A stretch of 64,000 bases of DNA from Diploscapter coronatus (lineage: Eukaryota > Nematoda > Chromadorea > Rhabditida > Rhabditidae), in contig OZ038423.1 of the NCBI GenBank assembly GCA_964036155.1, positions 71,997,249 through 72,061,248 of the forward strand, written 5' to 3'. Each line of letters opens with the position of its first letter. Position 1 is the first letter of the stretch. Below are positions 47,875 to 62,000 of the stretch, piece after piece. A program made the position numbers and the translations under genes. A model generated the notes under the pieces. It did no database searches. It was not told where the DNA came from and saw nothing but the letters and a program-made list of their open reading frames with translations.

Positions 47875-50800
47875 ATGTCCTCAGTCGAGGACTTAGTCAA
47901 CTTCATTCGGCAGGTTTTTGGCAGCGCGCTCGAGATATCCGACGAATGGGTCAAATCCAGGTTCGGGGAACTTTGAAAAATATATCCTTGGAAGAAAGTC
48001 AAACTATTTTTGAAAATCCCCGAAAAAATAATTTTATTTTTTGAAAGTTAATCTAATTGATTCAAATTTGAGCATCGAAGCGGATTTCACGGACTTCTCG
48101 TCTCTGTGCGGAGTCGTTCACCCCTCCTTGTTCGACGATGAAGACGTCGAGGAGAAAATTGAAGCCTGTGAGGGAATTTGAATATTTATATAGTTCGTTA
48201 GAAAAAAGGTTTTTTTCCTTATAAAAAATAGAACAAGTAAAACTGCCTTTAGCAATTATAACAAATGAGTTGCAAACTAAAAATTTGAGCGTTTGTTCAA
48301 AAATTCAACTACTTAACGATTTTGTTTTGAGTGGCGAGCCAATGCAAGGAGTACATCCAGAAAGCGGACTCTCCCGACCTGTGGAAACGGCTGCTCGAAG
48401 AGGAGTTCCCGCCCAAGAATCTGCCCATTCTGCTCTGGTTCGCACTCGAGGGAGGTCTCCAATCTGGATGGTCAGTGGGAAATGCTAAAACTTCCGAGAC
48501 TCAGTATCTAGGTCTACGAAACACTGGGGATTACTTTCGGAGCATTCTTCCTTCCGAAACTTGTATTTTTCGGGAGAACTCTGTTTTGCGGATCAAAGAT
48601 TACCAGTATATCTATCAAAAAATCATTTTGAAATGGAATTCTTGAAATAAATAATTTCGACTTTTCAGTTCGACGGCTCGACTCAGCTCTGCAGTTCAGG
48701 CAGCCTCCGCCTATCTACTTCTGTCCAGCATCAAGGGCGCTCAGGCCTACGAAATCTTTCACACTGGTCTCTACAATGTGGGTTGAATTGGGAAATCTGA
48801 AAATGACAAGTTTATTGATAGCAAGATTCTGAAGTGCCAAAACTTTAACCTAGTCGAATTTACTCGACATAATCAAGTCCCTAGACTTGTAATTTTCGAG
48901 TTCTCCTTTATCGTGATTGGTTAAAAACTATTTTCTTCGAAACTTTTTTCACTTTTCAAAACGATTTTCGAAAAAAAATTAAATCTTAAATTTTCAGAAA
49001 TCTATGGACGTATTCCGCAAAGTGATCAACGCGTTGCTGGCGAACGCAGCTGAGATGGACGCGGAGAAGAAGCGGAAGCGCACCAAGGGACCCTCTGTCG
49101 GAACGACCTTCTTCAACAAGACAGGGGCGGGCAACAGGACCACCATCAACAAGACCAAGCATCAGAGGAGCAGGGTGGGAAAATAAAAGAAATGAATTCT
49201 TAAAATTTCTAATTTCAAGACGATTATTTGTTTTATATAAAAATGAGAAAACTAGAAAGATTTTCGGCCTTTATTCTCATTCTCTAAAATTCTGTTTGAC
49301 AAATAATCTGCTGTTTATAGGAATGAAAATAAAAGGCAAAATAGAAACGAGAAAAATTCAGAATGACGACGAAGACGCGTCCATGGACGAGCCAGCTGCT
49401 AAGTACGAGTCGGACGATTTGAAGAAAATGCTCCTCGTCTCCACGAACTCCCTCTTCGCCTTCCTCAAAAGAGGTTGGAATAAAAAAAAGACATTAAAAA
49501 GAAACTGGGAAAGAGAATTTCCCTTCGTTGCTTCAAGATGTTTTCCCTCTACTGCTTCATAGAGAAAGAATACTCAAAAACTTCATATCATGCTAATTTT
49601 GCAGTGAGCCTTCTGAACCACGTGGAAGAGTCGCAGAGAACGGTGGATTTTATTCGCGACATCTCCAGAATCGATATCGACAAGACTACCAAAGTGAGCT
49701 TTTTTACTTTTTGAAGAAAAATCTTTTCATAATTCTCTCTCTCGAATTTTATTAACTTTTCATAAATGTCGATTTTTTTTTCTGAATTTCGAAATTCTAT
49801 TTCAGGTCAACTTCGCCCAGAATCTAAAAGCTTTCGAGAAACTGACCGCGTTCAGCGATCGCGCATTCGCCCTGATGCAGAGGTACCTTGACAATGGGCA
49901 TTCAGCTGGGGGAATTCTGGTAAGAATTTTGAAATTAACTTGAAAAAATGAAATATCAAAAATGGTTTTTTCTTATACGCTTTTCAACTACTTTTCTATT
50001 TCCTAAAATAATCTTTTTTTTAGATTAAAACGATTTAATCTTCAAATTAAAAATCAAGATTATCTTAACACGTTCTAAAATTGATCTTTCAGGCATACAG
50101 CCACTTCGTGATGCCCCGCCTTCTTCATCTGACGATCGACAACTCGCTCGTGCCGTCGACCTCTTCGATTCCCGTCTCCATGACTGTCACAAAGGACCTC
50201 ATCGTTGCGTTCGTCAAGGAGAGAATCGAGAGGGACGCCGTCGACGAGGAGGAATTCAGATCCATAAAGATGGTGGGTTATTTTCTTTCAAGAACAATAG
50301 ACCATCTTTTCAAAATTAAAGAAGAAGCATTATTTTTTCAGGAATAATGGAGAAAATATCGATAATAAAGGGTAAAGAAATATGATTTTCTTTGCAAATA
50401 ATTGGAATAAAACTGAAAACGCAAGAAAATGAGAGGGAATTTATGAATTGTGAGAAAATGAAATTTTTGGAATATGTAGAAATTTGTTGGAGTAAATTAA
50501 AAAAGAAGTATTTTACAAGTGAAATCAACTCTGCAATTTGAGCATTCCAGAAACTTTATTCGAATTTTCAGATTCTCGCGAACATCGTGGACAAGTGCGC
50601 AGACCGAGCGGACTACCGTTCCAAAGTGACGAATGCGTTCGTCCAGGTCTTCTGCCTCCTGCCCAGAAATGTCCAGCAGGGCACAATCCAAAACCTCTTC
50701 TTCCTGTCTCGTCTCGACAAGGCCAGTTGCCGCTCATTCATCGTGGAAATGCTCCCTCAACTGCTTGCAATCCAGGGTATTTTTTTTTCTTTAAATTTCT

Positions 50801-53800
50801 TTCGACCTAGGGAGCACTTGCATCAGATGAAAATGAACCATAGGGGGTAGGTCGCACAAGGGGTTTCTGACGATCGTCTTTCCTGGACCTGATTTTCTTA
50901 AAATTAGTGTTTACAATTCTAAAATCACAAAAAATTATGAAACACATATTTCGCTGAAGGTTTCAATTAATCTGAAAATATATTCAAATTTGAATGTTCA
51001 GAGCTCGACCAACTATTCGTGCTGAAAGTCCACAACGGCGACATCAAGGAAGAACCTCAAGATGAGGAGATGGACGCGACTGATTTGGGAGAGACGGCCA
51101 GAGACGACAGTTCGGGAATGAATCGATCGGTTTGTCGTGGAATTTGAATTTTATGAGAAAAATCTTCATCCTCGAATACTTTTCTCAGATCTACGATATT
51201 TTTGTATTTGGAAAAAGTACTCACAATTGGTCTTTTGATCTCTCAAAATGCTTGTGACACGATAAAATATATTTCTGGAAAAATCATGATAAAGTATTTT
51301 TCCGATAAACAATCAATAATTTGCAGGGCGAGCAGGCAGAGGACGGAACAACAAAACGCAAGAAATCGAATAAGAATGGCGAAGACGGAGAGGAACGCGA
51401 CAATCCACTCTCTGATGACGAATTGGATGAGGCCGATGAGAGCGAGAATGAACGCGAGAAGAACACGCACGGCGATAAGAAAAACAAGCAAGTGATAAAG
51501 ATAGAGATTTTTAAAACTGAAAGACAAGTTTGTATCTGAGTTTTGAAAAGTCATTTGTATTTAAAATCTGAAATTCTCTAAATTTACCGATTCAGCGTTT
51601 TTTGAGTTGAACACAGAAATTCGTGAAAATCAGAAAATTAATTCTCGTAGTTTGCCAATTTGACATCTTTAACGATTAATAAAATTTGGCCATTCAGGAA
51701 GAAGACCAGTATTATTCCGTCTATCGACCCAGGCGAATTTGTCTACCGCACTCTGGTGCAGTACCTGGTTGATAAAGTGCCTTCCGTTCGCGCCAAAGCC
51801 CTCGTTCAGCTGGAAACCCTCATCGCCAAACCACAGCTCAGAGAGAATCTCATGAAAATGGCTGCCCGAATGGTAGATTTTAGGAAAAAAATCACTACTT
51901 TCTCTAAAAATTGCAACTTTCAAAAATTCTAGAAATGATTAATTTTGAGAGAAGGAAGATTTGAGCACATTTTGAAATGGAAAAATTGGAATCTGGATTT
52001 TCGACTTTTTAGTGAAAATTTCCAAAATAAGAGGTTTTGAAGAAATGATTGAAATTTGCAGCTGAAAGAAAACAGTGCGATGTTTCTGGGCATGCACAAG
52101 GAGGAAAAAAGGGGCATACCGAAGTCGCGACATGGACGTCAGGGAGAAACAGCCACTCCTGAGCCCGATGAGGAGGAATTGCCAGCGGAAGTCATCGTAA
52201 GATTTTTTTTGGAGAATTTAGAACGTAACTTTTCCAAAAAAAAAACGATAAATTTCAGAGAAATCGAGCCTCCAACGATGACGAGGAGGAGAAGGGGGAA
52301 ATATCGAATCTGATATTCTACTTGGTACGATTTTTTTAAAAAGAAAATCAGAAGATAGAAAATATACGAATCGAAATGTGATAATTCCTTAGAGAAAAAC
52401 TTGTCACTCTGCGTAATGACATTTTGAACATGAATTTTTATCTGAAAGTTTTCAAGATTAACATTCTAAAGCAGAATATCACCATTGGGAAACTTATTTT
52501 AGATGAGTGAGGCAGCGGACGACGAGAAGACCCTTGTGCGCAAGGCCGCTCTCTTCCCGATTCGAGCCTACTTCCGAGTGACCAACGAGGATCCGGAACT
52601 CAAGAAATTGCTCAAGATTCTAAAGGTTTGTTTTTTAACATTTTATTAGGATTTTGAAATTGGAAAAACGAATTTTCCAGAATCGCTCGATGGATTCCGC
52701 TTTGTCGGTCAGAAAACAGGCAGCAGAGGTCATAAATGACATCCTGGATACGCAGCCCTTCTTCAGGTATTTTTAGAAGAAGGCAAATTAGAAATTTTGA
52801 AAAATCAAACTTTCGAAGGAAAAAATTTCACTTCCTGAAATGAACGAAAGACACATTGAAAAACTAGATTTTTCTGAACTTGGCATTTTAAGAGAAAAGA
52901 TCGTGAAAACCTGGCTAAAGTCGATCATGCCGATGGTGTGCGACAGGGAGAACGGCGCCAAGGAGCTCTCCACCAAACTCATCTTTGTAAGAGTTCTCTA
53001 AATTTTATAGTTCAAGATATGTTTCAGGAGCGACTCTGCCTGCCCTTCCAAGCTAATGAAATCGACGACTGCAACTGGGCGCTGCTAAAACAAATGCGGC
53101 AGGAGGAAGGGTTCAGGTAAAAAAGATAGAAATGTTTAAAAACTTGAAAAATAAATAAAATAAAATAAATCGAGTCTCAAAATCTGCCCGCTTGCAAAGA
53201 TGCGTTTGTGGTAAAAACGTGGTAGTTTGAAGTTAAAAAATTTGAGAAAGAAGTACCCTTCAATCCCAAAATTCCAGTTCAGGTCTAATTTAATGAAAAA
53301 CGATTTTTCCAGACGCTACCTAGTGCGAGTTCTGGATGAGCAGTCGAAGCAGGACCGAGTGAGCGATGCGCTCGTCCGTGGGGTAGAAAGACAGCTACAG
53401 GCAGCCGATGAGCCTGACCGAATCGATTCGCTCTGGATGCTCCTCGCTGATTTGTGTCTGGTCTACAACAAGGCTAGTTTCAGATTCTTGAAAAGTTTGC
53501 ACCATTTGTTTTCTTAGTTCAATTTTTCACCTCTAAACTAGATAACTTTTCAAAACATCTAAATCACAATGATCTTACCGATTCATCCTGAAAATCAAAA
53601 TTGCACTAAAGTTTTGAATGAAAAATGGTTTATTTAGATAATGATTTCAAAAGTAATTAATTTTTTTGGGGGAAAACGATCTTTCCAGATGCAAGCCAAA
53701 ATCTCCCTGTCAGCCTGGCAAACGATGGACTACAGCGACGAGTCAGTGATGAGCAGAGCCGTGCACATCGTCAAGGTGCTCTCGAGGACCTGCGACAGGT

Positions 53801-56800
53801 TGAAGCCCGAAGAGAAAGAAGAATTGGCACAACAACTACAGAAACTACTCATCGAATTCAGGTATATAGGAGAGAAAATTCTAGTTTAAGGATAGCATGC
53901 AAAGTAGAAGATAAAAAGAGATCTTATTCTTTTTTCTTAAAGTTTCTATTTATTTTTCAAATATTCCAGACTCGGCATTCCCCTGATCAAGCCCGTCTAC
54001 GTGTGCCTCGCCACTCTGCTCGATGCGGTCACCGAGAAGGGAAAAGGTGAAAAATTCGAAGAATGAGATTTTAAAATTTTGTGAAATTTGAGGCAAGAGC
54101 AAACTGCAGCAATTTGGCAAGGACCTGTTGATCGCCTGTCGGAAGAAACTCGCCGATGCGATCAGCTTCACTCTCACCTTGGATAAAAGCGCCGAGTAAG
54201 ATTGATTTTCTTTAAAAAAAGGATATTTGAAAATTTGGATTGGAAATAATGCATTTTCCACATTTTCCACATTTCATTCTTTCTTTTGCATTTTTTTAGA
54301 ATAAAATATCCGGAAAAGTTGGTGCATTTTAGAGAAAAATGTTGAAGAACGATTTTCCCAACACGTTTTTTGAAAAATGACCTATTGATTCCAGAGGCAA
54401 AATCGACGATGTAACGTTGCTCCGTGTGCTGGACTCGATCGCAGAGGCACTGCAGTTCTCCCCTGCCCTGTATGCCGGCTGCTCCAAACTACTCGAAGGA
54501 CTGCAGCAGATCATGTCCTCCGGATGCTTGGTCGCCGACTATCAGAGTCAAGGTAAGTGGAATGTTTTTAGTTAAAAAATAAAATGCATTCTCCATCTCT
54601 CCGATTGAGGTTTAAAAAGTGGATACAAAATCCGTTTGAAAATAAATCCTCTGGAAGGAATGAGGTTATTTGGAAAGTTCATAGAATTTCCCTTCTTACA
54701 ATTAGTTTAAAATATATTGTCTAAATCATGTGAACTGAAAATTTCGAAAATTTTTAATTAAAACATAATTTTATTTTCAGTGGTGAACGCCCACATCCCT
54801 GACGTCGACATGGTATCCTCGCAGCCCTGGCAAATTCCCACTGCGCATCGACCCTCCTCCACATCGGGCCAGAGACACGACCCGCCCACCTCATCTCGTG
54901 CCTCCGGGTCGCAGGTCAACTCGCAAAAGAATCCCAAAGGTTCGGAATTTAGAACAACCTCTTTCAAAGTTTCCTGAAAATTACCAAAATGTATGAAAAA
55001 CTACGATTCAAGTAAAATCCAAACTCTGAAGAATATAAATTTTTAATTTATTTGAAGATTGCATGAAAATTTGAAAAAGCATGTAGAGACTATAAACGGA
55101 GAACATCTTCAAAATTAGATGTAAAGTTAGAAAACAAATTTATTATTTTTAGAAGGCTTCTACTGGTCCGAAAAGCTGAATCTGGAAATCCCGACGGCGA
55201 TCGGAGTGACTGAGAAATTGCTGACGCAGCCGGTCAGATCCTACTGCGCCGTCGCCATCGGGAAAGTCTGCATTTTAGTAAGAATTCCCTGTTACCATAT
55301 TTTTAAAGTTCAAATTTTCACTAAAGTCTATGTCTATTTTTATATTTTAAAAAATTCTAATTTGATTTTCGAATTTTTAGGACCAGAAATTCGCGAAAGT
55401 GATGGTGCCCGCCTTCGTCCGACAGCTGCAGACGAACCCCGACCATCTGATCAGAAGCAACATCGTCATCGTTCTAGGAGATCTTTGCGTTAGGTAATCT
55501 TTTTAATAAATCAATATTTTTATCTCATTCTTCCACTGCTTCTGTTTTTTTTATTTCATACTAAACACTGAAAGGAAATTTGATTCCTTTCAAATTGGAT
55601 TAAATGTTTGAAGAATCAATTTTTATCGATTTTCCCAGATTCACGAGCCTCGTCAACCGCTACTCGGCGATCATCGCGGGCTGCCTCAGAGACAGGTCGG
55701 CCCTCGTCAAAATGCAGACCCTCCAGACGCTCACCTTCCTCATCAAGGAACAATTCCTTATCTTCAAAGGAGAGGTTCGTAATTGAAATCTCACATTTGT
55801 CGAAATTCTCTATTTCCGACTGTAAAAATTAACATTTCCAGATGAGTCCGATTAAAACTTTTTCTGAAATTAAAAAAATAAAATTAAAACATTTCAGATC
55901 ATGTACCAACTAGTCGCAATGACGCTGGATGCAGACAAGCACATCAGAAAATACGCTTCGTTTTGTCTGGTCAGTCACTTTTTAAAATTCAACAGTACTT
56001 TTACAAAGAAAATTGAAAACCGTTTCTGACGATTCTTAAAATAATTTTTAATCCTGCTATTTATGAAAGAACATTTTTCAGACCAAAGTGCTGATGCCTC
56101 AGTTCCCGATGATGTTCCGCAACCACTTCATCGAGTGCCTCGTCTACTTCAACCAGATCCCCAGAGGCTTCATGCCTGGAAGTAGGGGAAACGTTATTTT
56201 TGTTCTTATTTCAATATTTTCTTAAAATGAGGGTATATTTCAGATAGGTTTTTCGGTGAAAAATGATAAAATTTCAATTTCAGGCGAGCTGAACGAAGAG
56301 GACGTGCTCCTCGACAAATCAGCAATGTTCAACCTCGCCGGCAAGAGGCAGAGGGACAATAGGGTTTCGCTCTATCGATTTATGGTAAATTCTCCATGAT
56401 TTAAAAAATTTCAAGTCACTTGATTTCAGATCCAGACCTTCAACGACACGATGCGATTCGAGATCATGGCACACCTCTGCGATCAGGTTTTTCAATTTTC
56501 CTTTCATTCCTTAAAAATGCTTATTTTCAGGTGCTGGCCAAGCTGCGTACTCAAATCAATCTCGGCAAAATGAGCCTGACCGATCCGCGCGTCAACGAAC
56601 TGCTCGCTGACATTTTCATTGTAAGGTTTTTCCTGATATCAAAATGTCTTTTTCCAAATTCAAACAAATATTCTTGCACTAATTTTCAAATGAAATTCCT
56701 TAGATTCGGTCTATACAAATACAAATTTCTTTTTAATTCAAAAGTATTGTTAATTATTTCCTTTCAGATTCTCTCGATGGACGAAATCCGTCTGAAAATG

Positions 56801-59195
56801 GACATGGGCAAAAACCCGAACGCAGGCGCGGACGACGAGGAGGAAATCATTCCGGAGAGGGTCGAAAAGGTCGTCAAGAAGGCTCTCACCGAGGCGTTCA
56901 TGCGTGCTACTCTCGAAGTTTGTTTTTCAATGCTTAACATTTCGAAACTTTAATTTGTTTTCTTGAATTCATTTACTTGTACTACACGTTTCAAGGGAAA
57001 TTTCTGGCCAAAAACAATTTAAAGATTTTCGGAATAGAAGGAAAAGCTAAAAAATATATTTGTAGAACGTGATGCCGCCGCTCTTCGACATCAAGCGTAT
57101 GCTGTACAACTCGCGCTCGCCACTCATTCGACTCTGCATCTATGCCATCAAGTAAGAATTTTTCTTCGGAAAAAATAAACATTGGATTAAAAGATTTTTT
57201 TTTCAGATCGATAGTCGAGCAATTTTCCGGCGAATTGGATGAATTCTTCGCTGGAAATGAAGATCTTCGAGAAGAGTACGCATTCGACTTACATCGATAT
57301 AAGGTTGTGAAAATTTCCTTTTCAAAATCTTTGCAATTATTTGAACTTTAGAATTCTTGCTTTATTATTTAGAGAAAAGTACTCAAAGTGTCAAGTTGTA
57401 TATCATTTTTGAATGTTAGAAAGTCCTTTCAAATTTTAAGGATTGTCAAAATAATAGGCTTTTTGATATGTTTATCTGAACTTTTGCAGCTCGGGATCTT
57501 TCCTAAAAATATTCAAAGTTCTAGGTCAGAATGAAAATGACGATGGGTTTTCAGGAAATGGGCAAAATGCAGAAAGCTGCGGAAGAACGACACAGACTGG
57601 AGAAGGAGAGGCAGAGAGAAAGCAGACAGACAGAGCAGACACAGAGAGGACGCAGTCAGGGAGATGATGGAGCTTCCCAAGTTGGTGGTGTGGCTGAACC
57701 AGTTCAGGTACCGGAATCGTAAAATGATTTAATCTTAAGGATCGAGTTTATTCTGAATTATTGAAAACGAATTTTGCTGAAAACTTTCTCTTCCATTTTC
57801 TTCAATATTTGTTATGATACTTGCATTCCTTTTTTTTCTTGGTCGAAAATGCTTACTTCCAAACAATATCCACTTTTCCAGTTATTGCTTTTGAAATGAA
57901 TGAAATTTCAGAAATCATAAAAAGTAAATGAAAAAAATCGAGTTTGAAACGCTGACGATCTTGATTCCAGGGGGCGGAAGTGGTTGAAGATCCGGACAAG
58001 ACACAGACGCCGAATGAAGAGAATGCACAAAATGCGGGTGTGGAGATGAGGAATGAAAATGCCGAAGAAGGGAGGCAACAACATGAACAAAACGTCGAGA
58101 AGACTGCCATCGAACCGGAAGAAGCACAGGAGAAACTGACCGAAGGAAATGGACGGAGTCAGCAGAACCAAGATGAACAAATGGACGTCGATCAGGTTTG
58201 TTTGGATTTTTTGTTAGAATTCCAAAGAGATCGAGGTTAAACCTTTTTTTTTCGAAAAAATAAAAGACTGAATTTTAATGAAGTTTAAAATTTTCAGGAA
58301 TCCCTCGACGTGACGCTCCAAATTCCCCAGCCCGCTGCGGAAAAAGAGAAGGACCAAAATGAGGCTGGAAATGGACAGGAACAGGGCCAGGCAGAGACGG
58401 AGAAGGAGCAACTTCAGCAGGTAGCCTATTTAGAAAGATAACCAAATTTTTAAAGTAGGGACAAAGATTCGTAAGAACTGATATTTTGGCCTTAGATAAA
58501 ATCTGTTCCAGGATTAGAACAATTATGATTTTGACAGGAAGACGAGAAAATGGAGGAGGAGGAGGAGGAAGGAAACGAGCAGAAAGGACAGGACAGACAG
58601 GAGAAGCTGAACGAGAACAGCCCCGATGCGGACGACATCGATGACAGGGCCATCTCCACGCCTATCAAGAACATCCTCAGCTCCAATGTAAGGTTTTTAA
58701 TTCTGCCTGAAAACGTCGTATTTTCATTTGTTTAATTCCCTGGGAAAACATTTAGTCTTCTAGAGAAAATTAAATTGTTGAAGAATAGTGAATTTGATCA
58801 AATTGTTAAAAGAAAGAAATTTTTTTATTAAAAATACCGTATTCTTAGTTTCATTTTTTCCATTTTCTGAAGAAAAACGATTTTTTACTCGATTTCTGAT
58901 AGAGGAAAATTGAAAGAATATGGCAATTTTTGATTGAACAATTTTCCAGATCACATTCATGGGCCTCGATCTCTCCGCCATTCAGCGTGACGATCCAGCC
59001 TCAGTTGCGCGCAGATCTCGTCCGAGTGCCAAAATTGGTCATTTTTAAAAACTTTATTTGAACATTTTCTATTCAAAATTTCAACAAAAAAAGTTCTTTT
59101 AAATTACTTTTATCCAAAATTTCTTAAGAATTATTTTTCAGCCCGACCACCCCTACAAGATCGTCTTTCAGAAAACTCTGAAGATTGAGCCCTAA
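47875..59195 (+). CDS. NCAPD3: Condensin II complex subunit D3 (CAP-D3), about 40 exons
   Basis: The gene starts at an ATG four bases after an acceptor and runs through about 40 short exons to TAA at 59193-59195. Diagnostic segments are GEFVYRTLVQYLVDKVPSVR and RAKALVQLETLIAKPQLREN (about 51720-51870), SVRKQAAEVINDILDTQPFF (52700-52770), the HEAT stretches RSALVKMQTLQTLTFLIKEQ (55690-55760) and DADKHIRKYASFCLTKVLMP (55930-56100), and FNLAGKRQRDNRVSLYRFM (about 56330-56385). It is an all-helical HEAT-repeat scaffold of condensin II, acting in chromosome compaction; the C. elegans relative is HCP-6. Acidic, nuclear-protein-like segments occur at 51010-51120, 51330-51490 and 57960-58680 (Glu/Gln-rich). 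I estimate about 1500 aa, close to the vertebrate length. The long Glu/Gln/Asp-rich C-terminal part looks extended. Confidence 0.88.
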
Positions 59196-59632
59196 AAATG
59201 AACTTGAAAATGCGAATCTGGAATTTGAACTTAAAATTTGATCTTTCCCTATTTTTTGTCCAAAACAATCATTCAACACAATCGAATTTAATGATCTCAT
59301 TTGCTTTTTTTTTTTTGAAGAATTCGCCAATTTAGTCAGAACTTCATTTCTATCGTTTTTATTCATCAGTGCAATTTTGCTACTGCTTTTGATCAAATAA
59401 AATGTATTCTTTATCTTTTATTGTGTGTTATTATTTGAAGAGTTTGGAGCTCGGAAATATTTTTGCCATTTTATTTGGTCTATTTTTCCCGCTCTGTTGC
59501 ATTTCATTTATCTGTAAGGTTTATGAAATGCGTTCTGTGAGCATTGAGTTGTATTTTATCGACTCGGATTTTTCATAGATATCGTAAAGAAATTCGAAGA
59601 TCGTCAATAATTCTCAAAAATGCACATTTTAG
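59196..59632. other. Short spacer between condensin D3 and the PP2C gene
   Basis: Contains the D3 3' flank, with AATAAAATG at about 59396-59404 as a likely poly(A) signal, and the PP2C upstream region. ACATTTTAG at 59624-59632 abuts the PP2C ATG and could be a trans-splice acceptor. The two genes share a strand with about 440 bp between them; an operon is possible but not shown. Confidence 0.5.
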
Positions 59633-61371
59633 ATGCAAAGAGCGTTGCCATTGGATAGAAAACGGGTGCCGTCTTTGTACGACGACGATGAAGAAGGCGA
59701 AGGACAAAATGAATCTGAACAGGCCGGACCCGCTGCGGCTAAGAAACCCAGAGGTTTTTCCTTATTTATTCTCATCTTTTTGAATTTTAATCAACAATTT
59801 TTAGATTATTTTCTCTTGAATAAATTCCATAACTTTCAAAATTGGCAGTTTTCAGACGAGCCCCCTGTTCAATCTGATGCAGAATCGTCTTCAAATGGTA
59901 GGAATAAAGAAGACGAAATCAAAGAAGAAAAACAGATCATTGAATCTGGAGATGTACCGAATAAAGGTGAATTTATTTTTCCTGTAGATTTGAAATTATA
60001 ATATTTTTCAGATCCGAGCCTCTTCTCTGTAATCGGAACGAGGAAGGGCGAGAGGGAGGACATGCAGGACGCTCACTTGGCCATCGATCATTTCGAGTTC
60101 GAGTGCAAGGGGGTGTAAGCTGAAAGTTAAATTTTTAAAGATATTGTTTCAAAAGTTTCTTTTTATGGACATGTTTTGTATTTCTAAAAGGCTGAAGTTT
60201 TCGAATTTTCAAACAAGTTTAACTTTTTCAAATGGAGAAAATGAAAAGATTTTTCCAGAAAACGTAGTGCGCTGTACGCGATTTTCGATGGTCATTCCGG
60301 AGCGCGCGCGGCCGAGTTCTGCAGGGACAAGTTGCCGAACGTCTTGAAGAAAAAGTTGAGTTCTTGTAAGTACAAAGAAAAGACCAGAATGCATAATTCG
60401 AGTAATTTTATTATTAAAAGCGAGCTCATATTTTCTATCGACATGTTATTGTCACGCGGTTTAGTGTGTAAATTTTGACTAGCTCGGCATCGATATTAAC
60501 ACTTGCAATTAAAATCGCTTGGCATTATCATGATTTCAAAAAGCAACATGAGCTTAGCCTTTATTGATATCTGATTTTGCGTGAACAAGTCGATTTTAGA
60601 CGATGATGTGTCGAATTTGGAGAAATCGCTAAAGAAGATTTTCACGGAGAGCTTCAAAGCGATCGACGATGGATTCCTCAACATCGCACGCAGCAAGTAT
60701 GACTTTAAAATAAAATAAAAAATCGGTTTTTATTCTTTCAGCAAACCAGTTTGGCGAGACGGTGCGACAGCAACGGTAATTTTCCTGCTCAACAACGTGA
60801 TTTACGTCTCGAATTTGGGTGATAGTCGGGTAAATTTTTTGAATCGTTTTAATTATGGCAAATTTTGGCCGAAAATATTTGTATTCTTCTTCGATCACTT
60901 ATCTTTCGTCTTTTAGAATATATTTTTAAAATTTATATCGAGAAATCTTCATTTTCTATCGAATCATTTTGAGACAGATTAATGATTTTCAGGCTGTAGT
61001 TGGACGAGTGAAGTCAGAAACCCCTGGAATTGAGCAGTCAAAAGAAGAGAAGGAGAAAATGTCGGCGATTCAGCTCAGCATCGACCACAATCCGAGTGCC
61101 TACGATGAAAGGATGAGGATTCAGAAGACTGGCGCTACAGTCAAGTAGGGTTTTATACAAAGCACAAAAAATCATTTTATTTTTTTGCTATATTTAAAAA
61201 ATGAACTGTTATCATTTTTAAACACTTTTCATGCAATTTTTTATTTCTAGAGACGGTCGCGTGAACGGAATTATCGAAGTATCTCGATCGATTGGCGATG
61301 GAGCGTACAAATCACTCGGCGTGAGCTGCATTCCCGACATGAAACGGCTGACTTTGACTCAAAACGATAGG
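59633..61371 (+). CDS. ILKAP: ILKAP-like PP2C-family Ser/Thr phosphatase, 3' end missing
   Basis: Eight or nine exons encode an acidic leader (MQRALPLDRKRVPSLYDDDE), then RKGEREDMQDAH, ALYAIFDGHSGARAA, DGATATVIFLLNNVIYVSNL with GDSR, SIDHNPSAYDERMRIQKTGA, DGRVNGIIEVSRSIGDGAYK and CIPDMKRLTLTQNDR. This order matches ILKAP, a metal-dependent PP2C phosphatase; the metal-binding Asp of DGH is kept, although the usual DGHGG reads DGHSG. The last exon ends at a good donor after QNDR (61371). The C-terminal block that in PP2C carries the F-x-x-L-A-C-D-G and D-N-V-T motifs is not in the following 2.6 kb. Reading through the donor gives only about 14 more residues before a stop (61416). Confidence 0.82.
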
Positions 61372-61416
61372 TTAGTAAATTTATTTTCGTCTATTTACTC
61401 TTTCAAAGGACCTTGA

Positions 61417-62000
61417 TTTTCCTCCTTCATATTTCGGAATGGAGGTACTCGTAGTCTTGGCTTTACGCAAATTATAGCTACAAAAGTTATGTTTATCTGA
61501 TAGAAAGGCTAGTTTTAGTGTATATCATTTTTTTTTTAATTTAAATTAAATTGCACTTTTTACTACCTAAAAAATTAGAACAGAAATTATTTACATGAAA
61601 AACTAGCAAAAACCCGCGAGAATTTGGAATTCAACAATTAGCTAGAAACATAGGAAGTCTTGTCAGAATGGCATCTGAAGCGTCCGTAAATCGTAATTTG
61701 TGGTTATCGAAGAGATTCGGTCGAAAAAAAACCCGTTTGGAATATGAAAATGTCATAAATGCGAGTGAAAAATGAGAAGTAGCAAGATTTTGTACCGGAA
61801 AAACTATCATTATCAATTCATCAAGTGATGTCATATCATAAGGTTTTGAAATGAGATAGAAATTGTTGGCTTATTGTAAAGTTCCTTCGAATTTACACCG
61901 CCCAGCTGTAAAGGTAGCCACTTTTCAAGAAAATCACTAGGAAAGGATAAAACTTTTAAAAGGCAGAAATTTAAAATTTGATAAGATGATGGTTCGGAAA
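61417..62000. other. Spacer or intron between PP2C (+) and the transporter (-)
   Basis: AT-rich sequence with no frame resembling the missing PP2C exons on either strand. It is either the tail-to-tail spacer or the start of a long PP2C intron. Confidence 0.5.
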
